Positions 11,537-22,639 of a DNA stretch of 64,000 nt are shown in pieces. The notes under the pieces are model-generated. The model was not told the origin of the DNA and did no database searches. It saw only the letters and a list, made by a program, of their open reading frames with translations. Each line of letters starts with the position of its first letter. Position 1 is the first letter of the stretch. The position numbers and the translations under genes were made by a program. The stretch is from Lumbricus rubellus (Eukaryota; Annelida; Clitellata; Crassiclitellata; Lumbricidae), in the NCBI GenBank assembly GCA_945859605.1, contig OX243816.1, positions 33,743,248-33,807,247 on the forward strand. The letters run 5' to 3'.

Positions 11537-11705
11537 ATGCATGTATGTGTGTATGTATGTATGTATGTATGTATGTATGTATGTATGTATGTATGTATGT
11601 ATGTATGTATGTATGTATGTATGTATGTATGTATGTATGTATGTATGTATGTATGTATGTATGTATGTATGTATGTATGTGTGTATGTATGTATGTATGT
11701 ATGTA
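11537..11705. repeat. (ATGT)n microsatellite
   Basis: Nearly pure ATGT repeats run for about 170 bp, with an isolated GTGT variant at about 11680. The sequence lies in the intron between exons 4 and 5. Long Cys/Met/Tyr/Val frames across it are artefacts. Confidence 0.97.
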
Positions 11706-12299
11706 ATATGTATGCACATCAGGGTAGGCTATAATATATACTTCAGGATAGACCATGGAGGATACCCTTGAGGATGAATCAGAATAGACAGAGGGTATAT
11801 AGTTTTACGCTTCGTCCTTGATCCCCCAGTAGACGTCTGCGTATAAATGCCACTGATCAGCATACTATAGTACTTTTTTTATCCTCGTCCCAGTTGGGAA
11901 TCAGTCTCTCGGGTCTTCTTCTCACGACCAGTTGACACCAATAACACGGTTAGATCATCAGACGGATGTTGACTGAAGCCTCGACGTTTATTAAAAACAA
12001 CATCGCATTAGTCGTCTGCAGCGCAAAAAAACGCGTTGCATTTCCCGAATGGATGATGCGACCTTATCTCTAGGGTCTCATCGAATTGATTGACGACCCC
12101 AGACTCCAGCAGACTCAATGCCGATCGGTCACGCTTTGATATTTGTCACGAATTTTCTATTCATTGTCACGAATTTTCTATTCATTGATAGCATTGTGGC
12201 AGTTATATACGGCTGAAAGCATGCATAGGTGGCAGTTTCATGCTGAGCCTTATCCATGCATGAGATGATGATAGTATTATTAGTAGACTAATAATAAAT

Positions 12300-12530
12300 T
12301 AATAATGACGCTTTCCTCTTCTTCTTTATGTTCTTTTTTATGTTCCTCTTTTTCTTTTTCTTCTGGTTCTTTTTTCTTCTCTTTCTCCTTCTCCTCCTTC
12401 TCCTTCTTCTTCCTCTTCTTCTTCCTCTTCTGCTTCATCATCTTCATCATTTTCTCCATCTTCTTCATCATCGTTTTATCATCATTTTCCTCTTCCTCGT
12501 CTTCTTCGTCGTCGTCGTAATTATCATTAT
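12300..12530. repeat. Pyrimidine-rich (CTT/CTC) tract
   Basis: About 220 bp of TTC/TCC/TCT triplets give way to TCATCATC and GTCGTCGTC. Glu/Lys-rich frames on the minus strand are low-complexity artefacts: no acceptor or donor defines an exon here. Confidence 0.85.
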
Positions 12531-12559
12531 TGTGAGGCCTATAGTTTCGCAACATAGGC

Positions 12560-14190
12560 CTATAGTGTAGAGGTCGAAGAAAATAGCCATGGTCCTAAAC
12601 ACGAGTTCAAACGAATTTGAGATTGGTGAATTCTAAATGTTGGAAACTTAGGCCTAAGCATATTCGTAAGACTCCACTGAAAATCAACCCCAATTATTAT
12701 GGTATGCCTTACAATTTGCTGTCACTGTTTAAGTAAACAGAAGCAAAAACATTAAAAAGAGTATTAGGAGCAATTGCATAGTCGTCATAATGATTAGAGG
12801 CTCTCAAGAGTTACATGGCAGATTTCTCATTTGCTGACATTCACTAAGATCAGTTCAAGTTCGCTCTTGCTAAAGAGGCCAATTGTCATTGGATCATGCA
12901 AAACGATCATTAAAGTACAGTTTGTTGTACATTTCGGATCCTGACCTAGCCCCGAACTAACACCGATCAACTAAAGTGGCTGCTGAAGGCTTGTTCGGCA
13001 AATATTTTAGAAATGTCTTCCTCACTATTAAAACGGGTTGTCATATTCGTATAACGTCATCGTCGCAGTGCAAAAAAGATATCAAAAATATTTCCCACGA
13101 TAATACCGGCGCCTAAATAAGACTGAGCGTTTAGAAGATACGGGCGTTTCATATTCTGCAAAATAGTTTCACCTATCTCCTCCGACAGGCGTTTCAGTAT
13201 CTCTGATTTCGCTGAGAAATTTCAAAGATTTCCATTTGCATTATAGGCCCTACACAGTGTTGCCGTAGGCTGTTTGTTTATCCGTTCAAATATCTTTCAA
13301 CCCCTGGAGTCGTGGACCAATTAAGCCTCTGATTAATCGGGCCGTTAAGGAGGGTCGGTGGTAGGATAGAATGGGCGATTAGTTTACCGGACTTTATCCA
13401 GAGATTAGCTACGATGTCAGAAGCTGTTTTCAAACAAGGCGATGCCATTCCGCTCTAATGTCTGACAACCTGGGTTGTGTCAGAAATTACAAGCAGCAGT
13501 TGATAATAAAGCGATTCTTTGAAGCAATCGACCCATGATGACCTCAATGTGGCCCGGCTATTACTAGGGTCAACTTCCAGTGACCAAAAGGCCAGGAGGT
13601 CTGTTTATATACTGGATAGGGCATCTGGATACATAAAATGGCTATTAGGAAATGGTTGCTGCTTTCAATGGAATGGATGTAAAGCCTGGAGGGAGGTGCG
13701 ACGTACCTGGAATTGACGGAGGAAAGAAGGCTGGATAAGACATAGGGATGGAGAAGGCAAGGAGGAGGGGCAGGGAGTGGGATAGCTTGATACAGGGCCA
13801 ATGTATATCTGAGACTGAAATTACTAGTTTCCGTTTCAAGTATAGGCTAGACCTATACAGCATGTCATCATGGCAAATATGATTATCTTTTCCCCTCCTC
13901 TTTTATTTGGTCAGAAGGCTGGCACTGCTATAGACAGCGGGCAAGTGGCGGACTGAGATTGGTAGTATTTCGACCCTATAGAAATTATAACAAGGCTACA
14001 TCCATGTATTCCATGAATGTCCTCTATATAAATGGCCATGCATGGTGGTCATAAATAATGCTTGTTGCCAAGTAGTTGCTATTGATTTCCCAATAATAAC
14101 TACAAGTTATGTGGCGCCGTAACGCGGCCATATTACCGCTAAAATTAAGGGGGCATCTATAAAATAAGACACACCCATTGCCTCCTTCCT
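12560..14190. other. Intron between exons 4 and 5, no recognised feature
   Basis: I see no exon, RNA gene or transposon with both ends here. A transmembrane exon of the Ig-superfamily gene could be expected between exons 4 and 5, but I found no hydrophobic phase-1 exon with good splice sites. Confidence 0.45.
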
Positions 14191-14350
14191 AGAGATCCTG
14201 CGTGGCTGAGTGGGTTGTAGCCCGCTCGCGACGCCGGCGGCCCCGGGTTCGATTCCCGGTCAGAGATTAATTTCTCGGATCTTTACTGCGGGTGGCTCGG
14301 TCGCAATATAAACGTGGAGTGTGAGGTTGTACTCTGCCTCCGACACTAAT
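14191..14350 (+). mobile_element. tRNA-derived SINE (family A)
   Basis: A box A-like TGGCTGAGTGGGTTGTAGC and a box B-like GGGTTCGATTCCC lie about 30 bp apart at 14201-14262, as in the internal RNA polymerase III promoter of tRNA-derived SINEs. About 80 bp of non-tRNA sequence follows. It has no intact tRNA fold with CCA end, so I call a SINE and not a tRNA gene. It sits in the intron downstream of Ig exon 4. Confidence 0.6.
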
Positions 14351-14422
14351 CATCTTTGATATGAAAAAGTGTCGTTAAGCCCGTATACAACAAGTCTCCT
14401 TCCTGTAATGCGCTGGACCAAC

Positions 14423-14686
14423 CTGAGACGAAGAAGGAGATGTTGTTCGACTTTGCATGGTCCACTCCATCCACCCGATTCGATGCGGAACATTTCACGT
14501 CCATCTGTTTACCCTCCCAGCTCTGGTGAATGATGACCGCCACCCAACCCCGGCCTGCAACGGCGTTCGGAAGGGTGGGATCAAAGGTGACGGTTGGGGT
14601 TGGGTTGCCCCTGGCTTGGCACTTGAGTTCATCACCGGCACGGTAGCTGAGGTTGTCCGGGGTGAACTTGGGCTGATGAACCGCAA
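14423..14686 (-). CDS. Ig-superfamily gene exon 4, third Ig domain
   Basis: This 264-nt exon has acceptor TTTTCTGTTGCAG and donor GTCTCAG followed by GTTGGTCC, phase 1 at both ends. It encodes about 87 residues, one Ig-like domain: AVHQPKFTPDNLSYRAGDEL, then the first Cys (ELKCQARGNPTPTVTF) and the second Cys (MDVKCSAS), 42 residues apart, a C2/I-like spacing. The usual strand-C Trp is replaced by Phe. Two N-glycosylation sequons are visible (NLS and NIS). The GNPTP motif is typical of adhesion-type Ig domains. One domain per phase 1-1 exon is the usual Ig-superfamily arrangement. Confidence 0.9.
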
Positions 14687-14699
14687 CTGCAACAGAAAA

Positions 14700-16375
14700 T
14701 CAGCATTGCTTCATTATGGTTAGAAAAACATCGTGTTCAATGGTCGTCAACATTTTGGCAATAATAAGCCCTCAGTCATGCAGCGTGCCCATTTGAGCTC
14801 ATATTAATGCTATAATTTATAGGAAATTTATAAAGCCCACATGGGGGTTCATTTAAAGCCCAGAGAGGGAGTTAATGAGGGCATCTATAGGCTATGATGT
14901 AGCTGTATGTTGTGAACACCATTGCAGCTTTTAAGAAGAAGTTGGAAATGACGAACTGTGCTATTATTAAGCATGCCACGCTAGCTTTCAGTTTTTATAA
15001 CACATAGCTATTATAGCCAACTGTACGTTTCTGAATCACTTAAACCCCCTCCTCGCTCAATGTTTTTTGTTATTTATGCTATAACATAATCATGGTCACG
15101 ATCACCATTAATAACTCCACTAGTGTTTAAGCTACGTGTCTGATGTTTCTCAGATCACAAGTACACCTCTACAGAGTACTGCTCGCAATCTCTTTGATGT
15201 CGACAGATTAAATTTAGTGGTTAAAAAACCGTGCATATCAGATGCGATAGACCAAAGGCAAACTCGACCAACGGCACTTCTTCCAAAAAATTAAAGCGAG
15301 CTCAAACTACGGCATTTATCATAACATCACGAAACCGTTAAACTCCTGACGCAATGAGATTTGCTCAGTAAACGAACGAAAGTAATCGGCAATTGTTTAT
15401 TTTATGAGGCGTCAGTAAAAGGTTTTCGCACGGCGTGGCGTCAGTTTGTTTTAGCGTATGTGATAAAAAAGTCATTTGTGTGTAACTGCTCCTCTATTTA
15501 CCCTCAAAACACCATAAGCATATCAGCTGTCATGATGAATAACATCACCGAGTCGGTATAAAACAAATTTCGCGTATAGAGCGGTAACGAAAAGTGTTAC
15601 GCTATATAAATGTGTTGCAATTATTATAGCGGTGATGGATTGGTCGTTCCTTTTTCAGCGCGAAATGTGCTAGCTCTCGTCTCTATATTATGGAGACTAT
15701 CAATTAAAAAAATCAGATAAATTTCTAGATCGTCTTTATGCCGTTGTGATAGAGAAACAGTAACGTACTACTTACTATAATATTACAGTCTTGTAACGAA
15801 TAACCTGTTATAAAGAGGATCGTGTATCAGTATTTAGTGGGCCTGAGTCTATTCGGGCCAGTGTACTAATAGGCCTATGTGGTCTTGCATTGAGTAATCG
15901 AAAGCTACTTCAGTGACGGATCTTATACAAAATACATGTATGCTGTTACGATCACAATTGGGCTACCAGTTAAGTGTTCTATAGCCTTACACCGCAGTTT
16001 AGACAGCTAAATTATTTTTTCTGTCCTCAATGCCGTACTGACCTACTTGATCTTGGCAGTGTATATACCAATAGCCCTGATAATTATTGTCATAAGCCAG
16101 CTTCCATTTAGGAAAACAACTATTTTCATCAATCTATAGATTTCATTTTAAATGACAATACATACTTAGTATACTTAGTATTTCCCGTGCAGGTCAAGCA
16201 CAGCGGGCATCGCACATCACCCACTCTTCCCTATCACTTGTTGAGTGAATTTTTTGCGCTGTTTCTGTCACGTGGGTTAATTTACATAATAGCTATGAAG
16301 TAATTCAGCATCGTAAACAACGGTTTTATACCTATTCCAGTATTATATGTAAAAAAATATTGTAGCACAAGTACA
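14700..16375. other. Intron between Ig exons 3 and 4
   Basis: No exon or transposon with both ends was seen. It has AT-rich unique-looking sequence with a few TAGGCCTA words. Confidence 0.5.
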
Positions 16376-16380
16376 CTTAC

Positions 16381-16647
16381 AGGTAATATTCATCGGTATG
16401 CTGCACTCGTGACCAGCGTTAGCAAGCGCCATTTTGCACCGGTACTTTACGCCATCTTGTCGATGCGATGCGTGAACTTCAACGACTTTCTTTGCCAATC
16501 GAATGTCGTTTTCGTCGCCACTCTTCACCATCTTCTCACCCTCGAACCAATCGATGTCTGGCTGCTTTCCGGAGTAGGTCATCTCGCAAGTCAGCGTCGT
16601 CCGTTCGCCGGATTTCAGGTTTCCGTTGCCAGAACATTTCGGAAGCT
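16381..16647 (-). CDS. Ig-superfamily gene exon 3, second Ig domain
   Basis: This 267-nt exon has acceptor CACACACACAG before AGCTTCCG and donor ACCT followed by GTAAGTG, phase 1 at both ends. It encodes one Ig domain. The first conserved Cys is in TTLTCEMTYSG, followed by the strand-C Trp in PDIDWFEG. The second is in DGVKYRCKMAL, 49 residues after the first (I/C2 spacing), with the canonical D-G-x-Y-x-C signature. Two further Cys (PKCSG near the N end, GHECSI near the C end) could form an extra disulfide. One sequon (NIT) lies at the end. Confidence 0.92.
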
Positions 16648-16721
16648 CTGTGTGTGTGTGAAACAGACGAAAACGCAGATGTACGATCATTTGATTAGTT
16701 ATTTAAATTTGTATTTATTGC

Positions 16722-16900
16722 TTTTTGCTCTCACTACTCAGAGGCGCTCACGAATGCAGAGCGGACACTGCATCAGAGTTTCACGCTGAAGCGCTGAGCA
16801 ATTGGGAGTGAAGGACTTGCCCAAGGTCCTTAAGCGGCGAGGTGGATTCGAACCTCGAACCTTCCGGCTTCAAGGCAATGACTACACAACCGCGCCCCAC
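16722..16900 (-). mobile_element. tRNA-derived SINE (family B), minus strand
   Basis: Read on the minus strand it begins GTGGGGCGCGGTTGTGTAG, carries a box B-like GGTTCGAATCCACC, and continues through the AGTCCTTCACTCCCAATTGC segment and the CGCTCTGCATTC segment. It matches the fuller copy at 28834-29060, with 3' truncation. It lies in the intron just upstream of Ig exon 3. Confidence 0.82.
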
Positions 16901-17111
16901 ATTGCATTACTTGACGCTCTTGGTCCCTCGCCCTACTACCTGGAATGGTCATCCTGTGGAACTTCGCCTAGAGCCCAGGGATCACTCCACCATGTTCTTT
17001 CCTAGCCTTAAGACTATCATATTTAGTCGGAATTGTGCCGGGAGTGCTCCTAAGCCGATAGTTTTTAAATCCTAATAAATAACTGAAAAAAGATGGTATA
17101 CTTCATTCAAA

Positions 17112-17345
17112 GTGGTTATCTTATCTCGTCTTATCTGACCATTTATAAAGCGCTTCTTGCAGCAAGAGCCTTTCAGAAGCGCTCCCAGTGCGTTCAACTC
17201 CGAGAAAAAGGCAAGTTTTTAGACGAGAGAAAGATGAGGATACACTACCAGAGATGATGGCTACAATTGCAGAAGATTGACAAGCTGACTCAAGTGAAGC
17301 TTGTTTACAGAAGATCATGCTGAAGGTCACTCTTAAGCATTTCCT
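17112..17345 (-). mobile_element. CR1/L2-like 3' end with GATAA-type tail
   Basis: On the minus strand the sequence includes GAGCGCTTCTGAAAGGCTC and TTTATAAATGGTCAGATAAG and ends in a degenerate GATAA repeat. It matches the plus-strand insertion at 19718-19888. A short frame upstream may be a remnant of the C-terminal coding end. It is truncated and non-functional. Confidence 0.65.
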
Positions 17346-17675
17346 TTTCCACCGGATGCTCCTTTTGGACTGTTCGTTACTGGGTCAATTAGCAGCAATT
17401 TCAGCATAGGATGCTTCAGTGGTCAGCGGCCCAAATATCTTCAATTGCCTGTGATACACTTCGGTTAATTACGGTATTCTGAACGAAGATATTAAGGGAA
17501 AGGGAAGGTACCATGGTATTTCTATGTAAACATCATGTTTGACAGGAATAAGTGGGAGCTATTTAGTCAGTAGTTTATAAGGCTCCAAAGAAATTCTACA
17601 AACGAAGAAGCAATTCTAACAACAGTAGAATTACTTATGATTAAATTGATCCTCAAATGATGATGACATGATGAC

Positions 17676-17683
17676 AACGGTAG

Positions 17684-17722
<39 letters not shown>

Positions 17723-17825
17723 CTATGATGACGATGATGATGATAGTGATGATAATGATCATGATGATGATTACGATGATGATGACGATGATGATGATAG
17801 TGATGATAATGATCATGATGATGAA
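17676..17825. repeat. (GAT)n compound microsatellite
   Basis: GATGATGAT runs alternate with TGATAATGATCATG blocks. A block of about 60 bp occurs twice (about 17713-17765 and 17770-17823). It lies in the intron between Ig exons 2 and 3. Ile/His-repeat frames are artefacts. Confidence 0.93.
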
Positions 17826-17950
17826 TCCAGCTCAGCAAGTCTAATCACAACACTATCATACACAAAACTTCGTCAGAACATGCAGAAGGTGGTTAGAACC
17901 GTTAGATCACTAGAACGAGAGAATCGCCTAGACTAGAATATATCTTATAC

Positions 17951-18298
17951 CTCCGATGGTGAGGTAGTAGTGTTTCCTGTGGTGTTCCTTCCCCACTCGA
18001 CTCTTGCACGTGTACTGTCCCACATCCATGTCCATGTCGAGGTTCTTGATCGTTAGAGTGTAGGTCTGGCTAACGTGGTAGTTCAGGTGGTTCTCGTGTT
18101 CCGCTCGCACATCCAGATTGGGATTGTTCCTGCTTGTGAAGATCTTCTCCGGCTTTTCATCCGATCCCCAGACCCTATCCACCCACTCCACGTCCGGATC
18201 GTCCAGTGAAGTATGAATGTTGCATTCCAGATGGACTGTGCCTCCCACGACTCCAAAGACTTGGACTTCACTCGCACCAATCAGAAGTGCGGCAAATC
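17951..18298 (-). CDS. Ig-superfamily gene exon 2, end of signal peptide plus first Ig domain
   Basis: This 348-nt exon has acceptor TTATTTTTCATAG before GATTTGCC and donor CGGAG followed by GTATAAG, phase 1 at both ends. It begins with the rest of a signal peptide (GFAALLIGAS), with likely cleavage near IGAS. A V-like Ig domain follows: first Cys in VHLECNIH, strand-C Trp in DVEWVDRVW, second Cys in MDVGQYTCKS, 71 residues apart. That is V-set spacing, with the D-x-G-x-Y-x-C signature. No in-frame ATG precedes it in the local open frame, which argues for an upstream start exon. That exon is found at 48115-48160. Confidence 0.94.
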
Positions 18299-18519
18299 CT
18301 ATGAAAAATAACAATGTAAAATAGTTAATAAAGTGCTAAAGAAAAGTTTTCAATTAACTTTTTCCTATTTATTTATGGTTGGCGTCTTTTTTGAAGTATC
18401 ATCTGGGCATATTGACCAAAGTAATAAGCTTATCGGAAGCACAGTCTATTGCTGCTGAGGTAATTATGGCTGTTATTTTTACCCTATGTATCAAATCAAT
18501 GATCCTATCTTTCGACATT

Positions 18520-18680
18520 CGTCCTTCACCTATTTCCTCTCCTCTTTCCTCTCCTCTCTCTTTCTTTCCCTTCTCTAAAAAATAAATTAAGATTTATCTT
18601 TTCACTGTGAAAGCCGGAATCAATTACTACCTCCTCTCCTTCTCTCCTCCTCCCTTTCTCTCCTCTGACTCATCATCTTA
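18520..18680. repeat. CT-rich tract
   Basis: TCCTCTCC-type repeats lie in the long first intron of the Ig-superfamily gene. No coding evidence. Confidence 0.6.
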
Positions 18681-18846
18681 GTCCCCCTTCTGGTTTTTTT
18701 CTTCATTTCCCTTTTCTCTTCATCCTTCTCGTCTTCCTCTTCGTCCCAACAAGGCTATCGTTCAAGCAAAAGAACACTTTAATCTTTCTTATAACCTAGG
18801 CATATGAGTGGCCAACCATCTCCCTTACCCCTGATCATCCAGCCTA

Positions 18847-18900
18847 CAGTGTAGTAGTAGTTGTAGCAGCAGTAGCAGCAGCAGCAGTAGTAGTAGTAGT

Positions 18901-18941
<41 letters not shown>

Positions 18942-18966
18942 TAGCAGCAGCAGCAGCAGCAGCAGT
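18847..18966. repeat. (AGT/AGC)n trinucleotide repeat
   Basis: About 120 bp of alternating TAG and CAG triplet blocks, with two similar blocks in tandem (about 18866-18926 and 18927-18966). Intronic. Confidence 0.93.
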
Positions 18967-19029
18967 ATTATTTAGCAAATAACAGAACTACAAAAATTAA
19001 AAAGTTTCGATTTAACTACACTGTGTGAT

Positions 19030-19112
19030 AAAAAGGATAATTAGCATTGCCCTCCTTCTCTATCCAGGCTTGGGACTGGCACTGGCAGAGTGCAAGCAGT
19101 GGCGTATACAGT
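19030..19112 (+). repeat. Short dispersed repeat, copy 1
   Basis: The core GGGACTGGCACTGGCAGAGT recurs with few changes at 46560-46582, and similarity extends about 40 bp upstream in both copies (ATTAGC, a C-rich stretch, then ATCCAGG). The class is unknown. A 12-bp G-run follows at 19143. Confidence 0.55.
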
Positions 19113-19560
19113 GTAACCTCTTTATAGCTGAGTGTGTGTGTGTGGGGGGGGGGGGAACTGACAGGGGAGCGTGGAAGACCAGTTACCCTGTTCGCTTAGC
19201 TGTCCGTCATAAATGCATAAATGAATTTTGTTATAATCGATTTCTCTGAATAATTATTTCCTATCCATCGTTTTTCTTAAGTGCTGCTGTCGCTCATTCA
19301 TTAACAGTCGTCGTCCATATACCGTCGTCGTTGCCTCTCTTCTGCTGACCAGTGTAATTGAACAGCCTACATGACACGGACCGTGGACTTCTGCACTGAA
19401 GCAATGGACGCGAAGTAACTCTCACGTAATATATTGACATTTGACATTCAGTTAAATTGGGAATTGACGATTTTTTTATTAGATTTATTTGATTGATTAG
19501 ATTACTCTACAATTTGCATCAAAATATAACCTACTAGACACAAATGTGTTATTGTATGAA

Positions 19561-19950
19561 TGTGCACTTGTTATAGCGCCCCTTCAAGAAGAGCCTACTA
19601 CTCAGAGGTGCTCCAGACTACAGTTCGGACGCTGCATCGGAGTTTCACGCCGAAGCGCTGAGCAATTGCGAGTGAAGGACTTGCTCAAGGTCCCTACGCG
19701 GCGAATTGAGGTGAATTATCATTTGCCTGCATTGGTCCCTCCCTGCCATCCTCTCTGGTAGTGTATACTCGTCTTTCTCTTGTCTAAAAGCTTGCCTTTT
19801 TCTCTGGTTTGAACGCACTGGGAGTGCTTCTGAAAGGCTCTTGCTGCGAGAAGCGCCTTATAAATGGTCAGATAAGATAAGATAAGATTTGAACCTGCAA
19901 CACTCCGGCTGCAAGGCAACGAACATACCCAGTAAACCACCGCGCCCCAC
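19561..19950 (-). mobile_element. SINE family B copy split by a retroelement insertion
   Basis: The minus-strand SINE is in two parts: 19889-19950 (tRNA-like head, GTGGGGCGCGGTGG) and 19561-19717 (body, ending at AGGGGCGCTATAAC). Between them lies a plus-strand CR1/L2-like 3' fragment. The body matches the uninterrupted copy at 28834-29060, so the break position can be read directly. Confidence 0.82.
19718..19888 (+). mobile_element. CR1/L2-like 3' fragment nested in a SINE
   Basis: This fragment of about 170 bp ends CTTATAAATGGTCAGATAAG and then GATAAGAT tandem repeats, the same 3' end as 17112-17345 in reverse orientation. It lies inside the SINE copy described at 19561-19950, which dates it as the later event. 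Confidence 0.78.
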
Positions 19951-19959
19951 ACAAGTGGA

Positions 19960-20640
19960 TTGGCAAAGAACAGCATAGAGCATATCAAGCAAAGTTTCTT
20001 CAGCAACAGAGCAGTAAAGGTCTCGAACGAGCTGCAGTGATGAGACAGCTTCAGTGGAGATGGAGAGAGAGATACTCAACAGGGTCAGGTGTGCAGGTGG
20101 GATTAAGATATTAATAGTTAATGGTGGTTTTTAACACAGAACTTTATTCTTTAGTCTTCTGCACAACTCTAAATCCTGTTGTGCTATGTTATGTTAAGTT
20201 ATGCTAAATCAAACTAGAGATTAGACCAGTTAAGATCGTTAAAGGAGGAATAGTCATCTCACGTCGCAAGACCTGGCCAGGAGGATTAAATTAATAAAGA
20301 AGGATTAGAGCATATTGCATCTATCAAGATTAGATCGTCAGCAGCAGGTCTTTGCACAAACATCTGTGAACATCCGCGATTTCCATAGGCGGATAATCGC
20401 CTTGAGGTTCGCGACCACATGCCATTATTTGGCTATCCATGGCCAAGACTTGCGACGTGAGATGGCTGAGAAAGGCTTTCAATCGTGTCTGCCTTGGTTT
20501 TTTTCCCCCCCCCCCCCCCGCCGTTAGCCTTCACAAGTTACCCAGAGCGGGGTGAGGGTAAGCAGTAAACAGGGAATTAACCTGTCTGACTTTTACTGCC
20601 AATTTCAGTAAAAACAACACGGAATGAGGTCGTTAGGGTT
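19960..20640. other. First-intron stretch, no recognised feature
   Basis: A 13-bp C-run lies at about 20506-20519. Nothing else was recognised. Confidence 0.5.
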
Positions 20641-20729
20641 AATGTAGAGTAATGGCGTAATGGTTAGGTCACAAATGGGTTGCCAATGCCAGTGGGGTTC
20701 AAATCCGAGTTCGAAGAGTTGTTACGTCA

Positions 20730-21022
20730 TGCAGCCTTTCCATCATCATCATCGTCGTCTTCCTCCTCATCCTCTGCATCATCATCCTGGTCGTCGTCAT
20801 CATCACCATCATCGGCGTCATCGTCATCACCATCATCGGCGTCATTATCATCGTTATCATTATCATCATTCTTTCTTAAGTCATCGTCACGGCCATCATC
20901 ATCATCATCACTGTCGTCGTCGTCGTCATTATCATCATATTCCTAATCATCATCATCACCATCATTGCATGACCATGACCACAACCACCACGACGACCGC
21001 CACCACCACCACCACCACCACC

Positions 21023-21056
<34 letters not shown>

Positions 21057-21186
21057 TTATCATCATCATCATCATGATGATGATGATGAGGAGGAGGAGG
21101 AGGAGGAGGAGGAGGAGGAGGAGGAGGAGGAGGAGGAGGAGGAGGAGGAGGAGGAGGAGGAGGAGGAGGAGGAGGAGGAGGAGGAA
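20730..21186. repeat. Compound trinucleotide repeat (CAT)n(CAC)n(CAT)n(GAT)n(GAG)n
   Basis: Degenerate ATC triplets pass into pure CAC (about 21000-21037), then CAT, a short GAT run, and about 95 bp of pure GAG. The CAT/GAT switch near 21068-21086 (ATCATCATGATGATGAT) is a perfect inverted repeat that could extrude a hairpin. Frames of poly-His, Asp, Glu, Arg or Leu are artefacts. Confidence 0.97.
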
Positions 21187-21189
21187 GAC

Positions 21190-21990
21190 ATCATCATCTT
21201 CATCATGGCTAATCCTGAATGGCTTCTCTATAATAATGCCAAACGTTGGAGTCACTCAGCCTTCAGGAGATTGGTGCCATATGTTAGACGAGATAAATGC
21301 ACCGATTGGCGAATTATCTGATAACAAAATCAGGAAACGAACTCCACAGGTGAAGTGCAGCATTCTGTCCAACTGTGTTGGCCGTTAAAAGCAGTTAAAA
21401 GCAGCTTTTCATCGTGAGGTCTATTCGATGATTCATGCTCTCTCCATTACAACGTCTATAGCATAAGTACTTGACAGTCGAGTGCCTTAGAGTATAAATA
21501 AAGCCTGCCAGAGTGCAACAGGCCTACTATATATTTAACTGCCATCTTAGATCATGATAATAATCATCATCAGCTTTTGACAACAGCCATTTGGCGGCGA
21601 TAGTACGAATAAATGCACTCTATTGTTCTTGGTCATTGTCCTCTCAGTGTTAGTCCATCTGATGGTGTGCATTGTTCTCATTTATTATTGTATCAGTCGC
21701 GGTCAGTCTTTGTTATTCTTTACTTCGAACCTTGCGTGTAGTGCATTGTATCGAATTTGTATACCGGTATCTTAAAGCACAGTGCCCACTTAATGTATCA
21801 AAACTAAAGTTAGAAGAGTGGTATTAGTGGAATGATTGCCAGTAAAGGGCTTCTGCCACTAACACATACAAAGGGACGCATTGTGTTAAATTCAAGATTT
21901 GCCACCATGACTAAGAACCGTAATTATACTTGTAGACCCAGAGCCATTCTAGTAGGGTTTTGCCACCAAAGAGTATGCCTAATAATTGTA
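21190..21990. other. First-intron stretch with a dispersed repeat near 21575
   Basis: The segment 21575-21655 (AGCCATTTGGCGGCGATAGT and onward) resembles 27438-27520 (AGCCATTTAGTAGCGATGGG and onward), a dispersed repeat of unknown class. Nothing else was recognised. Confidence 0.5.
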
Positions 21991-21998
21991 ATAGTAAT

Positions 21999-22156
21999 AG
22001 TGATAATAGTAGCCAGGAATTTCTGATGGGAGGTTTTATAGCCGGATGCATGTTTTTCTTATAATAGGCTAAGTGGACAAAAAACCTTTAAAGAAAACTT
22101 TTTCCTAAGGCAATGAAGGGGTTTTAACCCCAAAGCCCTCATTGTCTACGCCACTG
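21999..22156. mobile_element. Possible hAT-like MITE, 158 bp, TSD ATAGTAAT
   Basis: The right end is GTCTACGCCACTG at 22156. The left end is degenerate (AGTGATAATAGTAGCCAGG), lacking the first C. ATAGTAAT occurs at 21991-21998 and 22157-22164. The flank is AT-rich and repetitive, so the duplication could be coincidence. The GTAGCCAGGAATTTCTGATG segment resembles the terminus near 5570. Confidence 0.5.
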
Positions 22157-22164
22157 ATAGTAAT

Positions 22165-22635
22165 AAATTTATACTACTGCTAATAATAATAAACAGTCAA
22201 TTAGCACAATAACCGAAGTCCACGTGATGTTCAGAATATGAACTGCAGCAAAGAAGAGTATTTAAAACGGAAGCGTCTACCTCCAGAGATTAGATAGATG
22301 AAACAGCGGTGTTACAATACAGAACTTAAGCTTACAACAAAAAATACTGTCAAATATTTGCAGTTGACTGTCTAGATTCCAGCAACTATTATTTTAGTCA
22401 ATGAGAAAGATACAGCAATCGAACACTGGTCAGTGTGTGTGGGGGGGGGGGGGGGAGGTGGGTGGGAAGTGGGGCATTCGGTGGTGAGGTGACATTGATT
22501 TTTTCGGCCAGATCGATAGGTGGAGCCTCTGCGTGTTAACACCGGCTTATCACGCGACTATTAGTTTCTTGATTTAAAAATGCATTAAGTGATTAGTTTT
22601 CATAATCATAATCATAATTTATAGCGTGATTGAGA
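22165..22635. other. First-intron stretch, G-rich run at 22438-22475
   Basis: A 15-bp G-run is followed by GGTGGGTGGG. No gene or transposon was recognised. Confidence 0.5.
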
Positions 22636-22639
22636 CAGA

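Noticed and set aside
14191..14265. A true tRNA gene
   Set aside because: Box A and box B are present but I could not fold a complete cloverleaf with acceptor stem, and SINE-like sequence follows.
16409..16789. A plus-strand 126-codon open frame over the second Ig exon
   Set aside because: It is the antisense of exon 3, which has Ig signatures and splice sites on the minus strand.
20660..21388. A 242-codon plus-strand open frame of His, Thr, Met and Arg runs
   Set aside because: It is a read-through of the CAT/CAC/GAT/GAG compound repeat. All three frames on both strands are open there, and there is no unique coding sequence.
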